From CAYLJJ01 sp964384025 (GTDB lineage Bacteria; Myxococcota_A; Bradymonadia; UBA7976; UBA1532), in contig CAYLJJ010000142.1 in assembly GCA_964384025.1 (NCBI GenBank), positions 1 to 11,912 of the forward strand: a stretch of 11,912 bases of DNA, in the 5' to 3' direction. The notes below the pieces were generated by a model, which was not told where the DNA came from, did no database searches, and worked only from the letters and a program-made list of their open reading frames with translations. A program made the translations under genes and the position numbers. This document shows, in pieces, positions 1 through 7,098 of this stretch (the first letter of the stretch is position 1; each line of letters opens with the position of its first letter).

Positions 1-1744
1 TAAGCTGGATCAAGTGCCGCCCAGGCTCCACCTTGTGGCTCTTCTTCCAGTTGACCGCCCAACTCCCCCCCCCCAGAGAGAAGGCCACCTCACCCGACTC
101 AGAGCCTACTCGAATCGTCCCCGCGTGCTGAATCTCTATAGGCAACTCCAGGGATTCTCCAGGGAGCAGAGAAGCGGGCAGAGGATCCTGCTCCAGTTGG
201 ATGGGGAGAGATCTAAGGACAAGCCCCACTTCTACGCCGGGTAGCCTTGATTGCAGGAAGTAGGATTTGGAGTTGACGTAGAACTTGGGGATCTGCAATC
301 CAGGGCGCACAGGACCTTGGAGCTTAGAGGGAACTCCCTCTTGTTGAATCTTAAGATCACTGACGATCTTGGAGTTTCGAGGTCGGATCTCCAGGGCGTA
401 GTGACCTATATCCAGCTCCTGGCTGATCCCATTAAAGGCCAACGCCTCAGGCTCCTGACCACCCTCTTGAAGGATCAAGGGGCGTAGGCTGAGATCAGCT
501 TCCTTCATCTCCGCTCGATATATCCCGTGCTCCTCTACACGCAGCAGCAGGAGTACAGGACCCTCCAGGTTAAAGTGACGACGCTCCCAGAGGCGCCCGG
601 CGCCTAGGCTGAGGGTGTTCTCATGTTGGATCTCCATCCGCCCCTTGCTGTCCTCCTTGAGGAGATAGCCTGTTAGCCAGGGGCGCTCCTTTATGGGACC
701 CGCTACAAGGGTGCTGAGGAAGTACTCCCCACGCTCATAGATGGTGTGTCCAGCGTCGGTTTGAGGCCTGAAGTATTGGAGAAGATAGGGCTGCCCTGGT
801 TGACCCTTGATCCTTAAAAGTCGACTACTGTTGCCGCTCATATAGATCTCAGCGAAAGCCTGGCGGCTCTTTTTCTGGATTTGGAATCTCCGCAGGTAAC
901 CCACCCCCCAAGGTGCGCGTGAGAGCCAGCGGGCGACCTCCAGACTAAAGGGCGCCACCTCAGGCAGATCGACGCGATAATAGGGCACGCCGGGGCTCTC
1001 CCAGAGATCGATCCCAAAGGGGCTGATCTTAAGTTGATGGCGGCCCGCCGTGCCCAATTTGGGGATCCCTCGACGCAGATAGAGGGGACGCTCATCACTC
1101 TCCAAAGACCAGGGCTGTGCCTCAGGGCCACCATAAGCGGTTAGGAGGTAGCGCCCCGGTTGTAGATAGGAGGAGAGGCGACAGAGGCGCAGAGGGCGAC
1201 CCACCCGAGGAGTATGCAACTCACAGCGGGGCTGAGCTTCAATAAGCCAACCATCCTCCGTCCAGAGCCTTAAATCTTGGAGGTGGCGACCCGCCGCCTC
1301 TAGATAGCTTTGCTTTGCTTGATGGATCGTCAGCGACCAGCTTCGCTGGCTGCGATCCTCCAAGCGTCCCTTCTTTAGATCCAACTCCTCCAGGTTCGAC
1401 AGCTCTTTGGTATCCTGAGAGCGCCGAGCGTAGAGTCTGACCTTCCCCTTGCCCTCTTTAGAGGAGCGGATCACGAGGCGATACTCACCTCGCTCTAAGA
1501 AGAGATCAAGGCGACCATCCTCTTTGTCGATTTTGCCCCGGATCTCTCCTGGGCCCTCAACCCGATCGATGATTTGAAGTGTAGATCCCCTGGGGCTCTT
1601 CAACCAGAGATTGTAATAGCCAAAGCGTTCAACTTGGAGCAAGCTCTCCTGTTCCCCCTGCGCAGGGAGTTCATGAGGGCTGATCTTGAGCGCCTGGGCT
1701 CCTGTAGCCCAGAGGAGGAATAATAACAACATGATGCGAAGCAT
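1..1744 (-). CDS. Large exported protein of unknown function, N-terminal part (3' end beyond left edge)
   Basis: The frame is open for 581 codons from ATG at 1744 to the window edge with no stop, so the C-terminus is missing. The first 18 residues look like a Sec signal peptide: MLRIM, a Leu-rich core, then cleavage after GAQA. GGGGTGG at 1748-1754 is a plausible ribosome site 3 nt before this ATG; an in-frame ATG at 1732 is the alternative. The mature part has no transmembrane segment and appears beta-rich, with a recurring G-x-Y edge motif: GEYRL (residue 86), GRYLL (197), GEYFL (339), GIYRA (407), GHYAL (447) and probably GRHLI (575). That suggests a chain of beta-sandwich domains. Two Cys (174 and 188) could form one disulfide. 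From memory the first ~250 residues resemble the leading part of very large bacterial alpha-2-macroglobulin-like exported proteins, but the defining domains would lie outside the window, so I assign no function. It is divergent from the TPR/HEAT gene. Confidence 0.8.
   Translation of the reverse strand, partial: MLRIMLLLFLLWATGAQALKISPHELPAQGEQESLLQVERFGYYNLWLKSPRGSTLQIIDRVEGPGEIRGKIDKEDGRLDLFLERGEYRLVIRSSKEGKGKVRLYARRSQDTKELSNLEELDLKKGRLEDRSQRSWSLTIHQAKQSYLEAAGRHLQDLRLWTEDGWLIEAQPRCELHTPRVGRPLRLCRLSSYLQPGRYLLTAYGGPEAQPWSLESDERPLYLRRGIPKLGTAGRHQLKISPFGIDLWESPGVPYYRVDLPEVAPFSLEVARWLSRAPWGVGYLRRFQIQKKSRQAFAEIYMSGNSSRLLRIKGQPGQPYLLQYFRPQTDAGHTIYERGEYFLSTLVAGPIKERPWLTGYLLKEDSKGRMEIQHENTLSLGAGRLWERRHFNLEGPVLLLLRVEEHGIYRAEMKEADLSLRPLILQEGGQEPEALAFNGISQELDIGHYALEIRPRNSKIVSDLKIQQEGVPSKLQGPVRPGLQIPKFYVNSKSYFLQSRLPGVEVGLVLRSLPIQLEQDPLPASLLPGESLELPIEIQHAGTIRVGSESGEVAFSLGGGSWAVNWKKSHKVEPGRHLIQL
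65..74. repeat. Homopolymer run of ten C (G on the coding strand) inside a CDS
   Basis: Ten consecutive C on the plus strand read as G10 within the minus-strand exported-protein gene, giving a Gly triplet at about residues 558-560. The reading frame on both sides is sensible: the downstream segment keeps the G-x-Y/H style edge motif (GRHLI). The tract is therefore in frame at this length. Runs like this slip during replication and are also a common sequencing-error site. Confidence 0.95.
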
Positions 1745-2027
1745 AAACCACCCCAATTCCCTTTGAGCCGAAGCCCCCTTAGCAAACCTCAGTCCAGATG
1801 TCCAAGTCCGAGGATCGATATGGTATCCTGTCGGCGCCGGTTTGCGGAGTGTATCTTTTTTATAGAGCGATGCTGCTTTAACAAGCGCTCCCGAATCCCT
1901 CGCTGCTGTCACAGATGAGGTTAGGGTTCAGAGAGCAATACTGGATCGAGGGGCAAATAGATCAACTCCTGAATCCACTAGGTTGATATTCATTGGTCCG
2001 TTGATTTGTCAGTGAGAGTGTGTGGAC
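1745..2027. other. Divergent intergenic region between two exported-protein genes
   Basis: About 280 bp separates the starts of the minus-strand exported protein and the plus-strand TPR/HEAT protein, so promoters for both should lie here. The only AT-rich core is around 1851-1864. Read on the minus strand it contains TATAAA (1859-1864), with TTGTTA at 1879-1884, but the 14-bp spacing is too short for a normal sigma-70 promoter. I see no convincing plus-strand promoter, no RNA gene and no repeat. Confidence 0.5.
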
Positions 2028-3551
2028 ATGCGTATATCTTTTATCTTAACGGCTCTTTTTCTTGTCAGCTGGGGCTCTGTGGGCGCTGAGCCGACGGACG
2101 AATTTCTAAAGCGGTTGCGTGTAGGAGAGACTGACGCTGTGTTGGTCGAGCTGGGGGCGTTCGTAGAGCAGAACCCTGAGGATCTTCAAGCTCGACTGCT
2201 CTTGGGGCAGGTATATGACTTCGACGGTCGCCCTGAGGAGACTGTTGCGCTCTATAAGGCTGGGGTGCGCAAGCGTGACGGGGATTTTGCGTTGTGGATG
2301 TATATCGGAGAGATCCGCGCACGTCAGGGTGAAGATGGCCCCAATGTAATCCGAAGGCGCGGATCGATTCAGTACAGCCCCTCTAAGGATGAGGAGGCTG
2401 AAGAAGCATACAAGAAGGCACACCTGGGCTTGGCAGCTGAGGCATATCGAAGGGCGCTCAAGCTGCGACCGGGCTCGCGTCCGGCGTTGACTCAGCTCGC
2501 TCAAGCTCTGGCAGACGCGGGCGAAGAGAAGGAGGCGGCTGAGCTGTGGTCTCGCGCTGCCAAGCGCTTCCCCGATGAGGCAGCGGTGTGGTTGGCCTTG
2601 GGTCAAGCGCAGGCGGCGTTGATGCAGGATGGAGCAGCGATCACCTCTTTGCAGAGCGCTTTAAAGTTAAATCCAAGGATGGCCAAAGCGTACACCACGC
2701 TGGCCAAGCTACAGAAGAAGAGAGGTGAAGAGTCTGCAGCAGCGCTCAGCGAGCGCCGAGCAAAATTCTATGCGTGGTTGCCACCATTTGCGCGGTTGTT
2801 GTTTGATGAGCCCAGCTTTCAGATCGTCAAGGAACTCTCAGAGCGGGGCTCCAAAGCCGCCGAGGTGATCGAGCGTCTCCTGAGTGACAAGTCGGAGCGC
2901 GCCACCACACTGCTCGCGGCGATCAGCTGGCACCACACGAACCATGGAGCCCTGGAAGATAAAGCCTTCGCCGAGCTGGAGGCGCGCGGCGCTCAGAAGC
3001 TACTTTTGGCGATCATAAAGCAGCCGCAGAGCACCTGCTCCATCCGATCAGCGAGTCGTGCGCTGGTGCGGATGAAGTCGCCAGAGGTGTTGCCCTTCTT
3101 GGTGAAGATGTTACCTGGGGATGTGCGCATCGGCTTTGACTCAAACATCGCTGGGGCGCTGGCTGTGCTGGGAGATCAACGCGCGGTCGCGCCGCTGATC
3201 GAGGTGTTGGCGCCGACGCTGACGCTCAGCGAGCCTGAGGAGGATCTCATGATGATGAGCGCGGGACGATACAACAATCGACTGCGCTCCGCGCTGGCCC
3301 TGGGCCACTTCGACACACCAGCAGCGCGTGAGGCCTTGGCAAAGGGGGTGGCCAACCCGCAGCTCAGCTTTGCTTGTCGTGCGGCGCTCTATGGCCTGTC
3401 CCGCTCCGACAAAGATTGGGTGGAGCTTGAAAAGGCTGCTCTCCAAAAGCTGGAGCCGATGGAGGCCTACTATGTGGCCGAATACCTGAACAGGTTCAGC
3501 GAGGATATACGCGCTAAGACCTTAGCTGCGAAGTTGAAAGCACATAGATGA
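2028..3551 (+). CDS. Exported TPR and HEAT-like repeat protein, function unknown
   Basis: The product is a 507-residue protein beginning with a clear signal peptide (MRISF, hydrophobic core, cleavage after residue 20 at SVGA/EPTDE). I prefer ATG at 2028 because GAGAG at 2014-2018 lies 9 nt upstream; a GTG at 2022 would add two residues. Residues ~37-100 hold one or two TPR-like helix pairs. A charged insert follows (~104-132, with RRRGS and SKDEEAEE). Residues ~133-240 hold three further TPRs with the usual pattern (AEAYRRALKLRP, AVWLALGQAQAAL, AYTTLAKLQKKRGE). From ~320 to 460 there are HEAT/PBS-type helical repeats (SASRALVRM, AGALAVLGDQRAVAPLIEVL, RSALALGHFDTPAAREAL, RAALYGL). Both halves are protein-binding scaffolds; no catalytic domain is visible. 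The protein is probably periplasmic or outer-membrane associated. Its stop lies 21 bp from the convergent dihydropyrimidinase stop. No partner can be named from context. Confidence 0.88.
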   Translation: MRISFILTALFLVSWGSVGAEPTDEFLKRLRVGETDAVLVELGAFVEQNPEDLQARLLLGQVYDFDGRPEETVALYKAGVRKRDGDFALWMYIGEIRARQGEDGPNVIRRRGSIQYSPSKDEEAEEAYKKAHLGLAAEAYRRALKLRPGSRPALTQLAQALADAGEEKEAAELWSRAAKRFPDEAAVWLALGQAQAALMQDGAAITSLQSALKLNPRMAKAYTTLAKLQKKRGEESAAALSERRAKFYAWLPPFARLLFDEPSFQIVKELSERGSKAAEVIERLLSDKSERATTLLAAISWHHTNHGALEDKAFAELEARGAQKLLLAIIKQPQSTCSIRSASRALVRMKSPEVLPFLVKMLPGDVRIGFDSNIAGALAVLGDQRAVAPLIEVLAPTLTLSEPEEDLMMMSAGRYNNRLRSALALGHFDTPAAREALAKGVANPQLSFACRAALYGLSRSDKDWVELEKAALQKLEPMEAYYVAEYLNRFSEDIRAKTLAAKLKAHR

Positions 3552-3572
3552 GCAGAGAACAGACGAGGCGCT

Positions 3573-4940
3573 TTAGTGCCGTGGGATATAGCGTCCAGCG
3601 CCGCGCTCAGCGCGCAGCTCTCCATCCCGATAACAGACGCGACCTCTGAGGATGGTGTGGCTTACATCTCCCCGAAGCTTAAAACCCTCAAAGATGTTGC
3701 GATCCACACGGTGATGGTGGGTCTCAGCGCTGATCACCGCTTCCCGCTCAGGGTCAAAGATCGCCAAGTCGGCGTCGCTGCCTACAGCGATACACCCCTT
3801 TTGGGGATAGATGCGGAAGATCTTGGCTGCCTGGGTGGAGCAGATATCCACCATCTGCTCGAGGCTGATATGTCCAGCCCTGACTCCATAACTATACATC
3901 AGAGCCAGACGATGCTGGATCCCCGCCGCGCCGTTGGGGATCTTGCAGAAGTTATCGAGGCCCGCTCGCTTCTGCTCCATATTGAAGGGGCAATGATCGG
4001 TAGCCACCACCTGGACTTGACCACTCTTAAGAGCGTGCCAGAGAGGCTCCTGATGTCCCTTGGGTCGGATGGGTGGGCTCATCACATAGGCGGAGCCCTC
4101 AAAGTCTGGCTTCTCATATACAGAGTCATCCAGCAGGAGATACTGAGGGCAGGTCTCGCCATAGACCTCTAAACCCTCTTGACGAGCACGATAGAGAGCC
4201 TCAAGGGCCTCCTTAGCGGTCATATGCACGATATAGAGAGGCGCACCCTCTACTCGGGCCAGGGCGATGGCGCGGTTGCTGGCCTCGCCCTCTAGGTAGG
4301 AGGGGCGGCTCTGGGCGTGGTACTTGGGCTCTACCTTTCCAGCCGCGATCATCTTCTTCTGGAGGGCATCCACAGCGCGGCCATGCTCGGCGTGGACCTG
4401 GATAAGCACTCCCAGCTCCTTCGCCTTGGCCATCGCCTGGATAACCTCATCATCTTCGATGCCGATCGCCCCGGTATAAGCCAGGAAGAGCTTAAAGGAG
4501 CTGATGCCAAAGCGCTCATAGACCGCCTCCATCTCCTCCTCAACCTGCTCTCCAAACCAGGTCAGGCACATATGAAATCCATAGTCGGCGGCGGCCTTCT
4601 CCGCTTTGGCCTTCCAAGCCTCATGTGCCTCAAGGAGGCTGCCCCCCTTAGCAGGGACGATAAAGTCCACGATGGTGGTGGTGCCCCCCGCCAGCCCTGC
4701 GGCGGTGCCGGTGTAGAAGTCGTCGCTGCTGACACCACCCATAAAGGGCAGCTCCATATGGGTATGGGGATCGATGCCTCCCGGCATCACCAGCTGCCCT
4801 GTAGCGTCGATCACCTCATCGGCCTCCACCTGAAGATCGGGGCCGATAGCGGCGATAAGACCCTCTTGGCAGAAGATATCGCCCTTGAAACGATGGTCGG
4901 CGGTGACGATCTCGCCCCCCTTAATGAGCAGGCTCCCCAT
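3573..4940 (-). CDS. hydA: Dihydropyrimidinase (D-hydantoinase family)
   Basis: This cytosolic metal-dependent cyclic amidohydrolase opens 5,6-dihydrouracil or dihydrothymine to N-carbamoyl-beta-alanine or the methyl homologue, the second step of the reductive pathway. It has 455 residues, a normal length. The binuclear zinc site is intact: His59 and His61 in DPHTH, Lys150 (the lysine normally carbamylated) in SSFKLFLAY, His183 in QVHAEH, His239 in YIVHMTA and Asp315 in ATDHCPF. The family's catalytic Tyr155 and substrate-contact residues Ser288 and Asn336 (IPNGAAG) are also present. I chose ATG at 4940 because it is 1 nt after the stop of the upstream beta-ureidopropionase gene, has GGTGGAG just upstream, and starts the family-typical sequence MGSLLIKGGE. 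A start at 5015 would add 25 unrelated residues inside the neighbour. It is the last gene of the operon and is probably translationally coupled. Hydantoin hydrolysis is likely a side activity; the linked genes favour dihydropyrimidines as the natural substrate. Confidence 0.96.
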   Translation of the reverse strand: MGSLLIKGGEIVTADHRFKGDIFCQEGLIAAIGPDLQVEADEVIDATGQLVMPGGIDPHTHMELPFMGGVSSDDFYTGTAAGLAGGTTTIVDFIVPAKGGSLLEAHEAWKAKAEKAAADYGFHMCLTWFGEQVEEEMEAVYERFGISSFKLFLAYTGAIGIEDDEVIQAMAKAKELGVLIQVHAEHGRAVDALQKKMIAAGKVEPKYHAQSRPSYLEGEASNRAIALARVEGAPLYIVHMTAKEALEALYRARQEGLEVYGETCPQYLLLDDSVYEKPDFEGSAYVMSPPIRPKGHQEPLWHALKSGQVQVVATDHCPFNMEQKRAGLDNFCKIPNGAAGIQHRLALMYSYGVRAGHISLEQMVDICSTQAAKIFRIYPQKGCIAVGSDADLAIFDPEREAVISAETHHHRVDRNIFEGFKLRGDVSHTILRGRVCYRDGELRAERGAGRYIPRH

Positions 4941-4941
4941 C

Positions 4942-5808
4942 TTAGAACTCCACCAGCTCGTCATAAGCTTCAGGGCGACGATCCCGGTAGAACTGCCAGA
5001 CTTTGCGCACCTCATCGATCATCGAGAGGTCCAGATCTGCGATGATCAGCTCATCTCCATCTTCAGAGCCCTCAGCGATGATCTGCCCCCTTGGGTTGGC
5101 GAAGTAGCTGGTGCCATAGAATTTGCCGATGTTCCAAGGAGCCTCAGTCCCCACCCGGTTGAGCGCAGCGATATAGTAGCCGTTGGCAACAGCGTGCGCG
5201 GGCTGCTCTAGCTTCCAGAGATATTGGCTCAGGCCCGCAACGGTAGCGCTGGGGTTAAAGACGATCTCCGCGCCGTTGAGGCCCAGGCAGCGAGCACCCT
5301 CGGGGAAGTGTCGATCATAACAGATGTAGATGCCGATCTTAGCGTAGCGTGTCTCAAAGATGGGGTAGCCGCCATCTCCAGGCTTAAAGAAGAACTTCTC
5401 CCAAAAGCCGCTGGTTTGCGGGATATGTTGCTTGCGGTACTTCCCCAAGTAACGACCATCGGCGTCGATCACCGCAGCGGTGTTATAGTACACCCCGCGC
5501 ATCGCCTCCTCATAGACCGGCACGATGATCACCATCTCATACTTCTTGGCATACTCCGCCAAGCGATCTGTGGTGGGGCCAGGGACCGGCTCAGCGGCGT
5601 CATACCAACGCACATCCTGGCTGGGGCAGAAGTAGGGGCCGTTGAAGATCTCCTGAAGGCAGAGGATCTGAACCCCCGCCTCGCCCGCCTGCTCGATGAA
5701 GGGGATGTGCTTTTGGTACATCGCCTCCTGAATCTCAGCCACCGGGCGAGACTCATCGTTGATCGGGTTGCTGCACTGAATCAGCGCACACTTGACGTTC
5801 TGCTTCAT
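4942..5808 (-). CDS. Beta-ureidopropionase (N-carbamoyl-beta-alanine amidohydrolase), nitrilase superfamily
   Basis: This enzyme hydrolyses N-carbamoyl-beta-alanine to beta-alanine, CO2 and ammonia, the last step of reductive pyrimidine breakdown. The 288-residue protein is a single nitrilase-superfamily domain with the full catalytic triad: Glu53 (CLQEIFNGPYF), Lys126 (KYRKQHIPQ) and Cys163 (IYICYDRHFPEGAR). The segment around 179-220 (NGAEIVFNPSAT, then ALNRVGTE) matches the eukaryotic-type beta-ureidopropionase pattern rather than generic N-carbamoylputrescine amidase. It is the nitrilase type, not the zinc-dependent carbamoylase/PydC type found in some bacteria. The ATG at 5808 is preceded by the purine run GAGAGAGAGAAG at 5811-5822. 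It lies 21 bp after preA and 1 bp before dihydropyrimidinase, with its C-terminal codons carrying that gene's ribosome site. I am confident of the function given the neighbours. Confidence 0.95.
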   Translation of the reverse strand: MKQNVKCALIQCSNPINDESRPVAEIQEAMYQKHIPFIEQAGEAGVQILCLQEIFNGPYFCPSQDVRWYDAAEPVPGPTTDRLAEYAKKYEMVIIVPVYEEAMRGVYYNTAAVIDADGRYLGKYRKQHIPQTSGFWEKFFFKPGDGGYPIFETRYAKIGIYICYDRHFPEGARCLGLNGAEIVFNPSATVAGLSQYLWKLEQPAHAVANGYYIAALNRVGTEAPWNIGKFYGTSYFANPRGQIIAEGSEDGDELIIADLDLSMIDEVRKVWQFYRDRRPEAYDELVEF

Positions 5809-5829
5809 CGCTTCTCTCTCTCTAATGTA

Positions 5830-7098
5830 TTAGTGAGCGCCCTTCTTGGGGCGGATCTGAGCACCTTCATGGATATGCTCATTCCATGAGGCGCGGGGGA
5901 AGCCGTTGTCGATCTCCTTCATGCTGATGCAGTCAGGTACAGGACAGACGATCTCACAAAGATTGCAGCCCACACACTCATCCTCATCTACAACAGGAAC
6001 GCGGCTCTCCTCACGGGTGTGGATACACTGATGTCCTCCATCCATACAGGCGGCGACGCAGCGTTGGCAGCCGATACACTTCTCATCATCGATGGCAGCG
6101 ACCGTTTCATAGTTGATGTCCAACTCACCCCACTCTCGGAAGTTGGGGATCGCCTTACCGATGAAATCGTCAAGGCGCTGGAAGCCGTGGCGATCCATAT
6201 AGTCCTCTAAGCCCTCGATCATCTCCTGTACGATGCGATAGCCCTTGAGCATCACCGCTGTGCAGACCTGCACGGAGTGGGAGCCCAGGAGCATAAACTC
6301 AACCGCGTCGTGCCAATTGGCGATGCCTCCAATGCCGCTGATGGGCAAACCAAAGGCGCGCTCTCGCGCCAGAGAGGCGACCATATGCAGGGCGATTGGC
6401 TTAACTGCGGGGCCACAGAAGCCCCCATTGGTAGAGGAGCCGCCCACCCGAGGGAGAGGAACAAAGCGATCTACATCTACGCCGATGAGAGATTTGACGG
6501 TGTTGATCAGGGCGACCCCATGAGCGCCGCCTCGCTTAGCAGCCAAACCATGCGGGACAATATCATCTACGTTGGGGGTCAGCTTCACCAGGACAGGGAT
6601 CTTGGAGACCTCAGTCACCCAGGAGGTCAAACGGGTGTTAACCGCTGGCTCTTGACCTACCGCAGAGCCCATCCCCCGCTCGCACATACCGTGAGGGCAG
6701 CCAAAGTTCAGCTCTAGACCATCAGCACCTGCCTCTGTGGCGCGGCGCACCATCTCAACCCACTCCTCCTGGGTGTTGACCATCAGGGAGACGACAACGG
6801 CGTGATCAGGGAAACGCCTCTTAACCTCCTCGATCTCTCGGAAGTTGAGATCCAGGGAGCGGTCGGTGATCAGCTCGATGTTATTGAAGCCCACCGCCCG
6901 AGTACCCTCGTGGTGGATCGCTCCAAAGCGGCTGGAGACGTTCTGGATGGGATCACCCAGGGTCTTCCAGACCGCGCCGCCCCAGCCCGCGTCAAAGGCG
7001 CGCATGATCTGCTCGCCGGTGTTGGTGGGCGGCGCCGAAGCAAGCCAGAAGGGGTTGGGTGATTTGATCCCTGCGCAGTTGGTGGTGATATCAGGCAT
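5830..7098 (-). CDS. preA: NAD-dependent dihydropyrimidine dehydrogenase, catalytic subunit PreA
   Basis: The FMN-containing subunit reduces uracil or thymine at the 5,6 double bond. It has 422 residues, slightly longer than E. coli PreA. Residues 1-300 form the dihydroorotate-dehydrogenase-like barrel: SPNPFWLAS near 13, NFGCPHGM at 131-138, KLTPN at 172-176, NTVKS at 199, and the FMN-phosphate segment SGIGGI at 254-259. The C-terminal ferredoxin domain has two complete 4Fe-4S motifs: Cys341, 344, 347 and 351, then Cys375, 378, 381 and 385. By recalled alignment, the position of the mammalian active-site cysteine (Cys671 in pig DPD, in the GLACGQ loop) is Val147 here (GSAVGQ), as I recall for E. 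coli PreA; a cysteine (Cys139) occurs eight residues earlier. The ATG at 7098 overlaps the end of preT by 8 bp and has a near-perfect GGGAGG site, so the two subunits are probably translationally coupled. Confidence 0.96.
   Translation of the reverse strand: MPDITTNCAGIKSPNPFWLASAPPTNTGEQIMRAFDAGWGGAVWKTLGDPIQNVSSRFGAIHHEGTRAVGFNNIELITDRSLDLNFREIEEVKRRFPDHAVVVSLMVNTQEEWVEMVRRATEAGADGLELNFGCPHGMCERGMGSAVGQEPAVNTRLTSWVTEVSKIPVLVKLTPNVDDIVPHGLAAKRGGAHGVALINTVKSLIGVDVDRFVPLPRVGGSSTNGGFCGPAVKPIALHMVASLARERAFGLPISGIGGIANWHDAVEFMLLGSHSVQVCTAVMLKGYRIVQEMIEGLEDYMDRHGFQRLDDFIGKAIPNFREWGELDINYETVAAIDDEKCIGCQRCVAACMDGGHQCIHTREESRVPVVDEDECVGCNLCEIVCPVPDCISMKEIDNGFPRASWNEHIHEGAQIRPKKGAH

Noticed and set aside
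838..1134. A 98-codon minus-strand ORF, and two short plus-strand ORFs at 14-244 and 251-487.
   Set aside because: All overlap the 581-codon open frame of the large exported protein, which has a signal peptide and a coherent strand pattern.
3552..3572. A shared terminator in the 21-bp gap between the convergent stops.
   Set aside because: No hairpin with a T-run on either strand in or next to this gap; termination must lie elsewhere or use Rho.
3576..4172. A 198-codon plus-strand ORF right after the TPR/HEAT gene.
   Set aside because: Antisense to the C-terminal third of dihydropyrimidinase, no ribosome site and no domain pattern.
4941..5015. A 25-residue N-terminal extension of dihydropyrimidinase starting at 5015.
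   Set aside because: It lies wholly inside the upstream beta-ureidopropionase gene in another frame, its sequence is not family-like, and ATG at 4940 has a good ribosome site and a typical start.
4317..5045. A 242-codon plus-strand ORF antisense to dihydropyrimidinase.
   Set aside because: It is fully antisense to a clearly real gene with conserved catalytic residues. The protein has no recognisable pattern; long antisense frames are expected with this codon bias.
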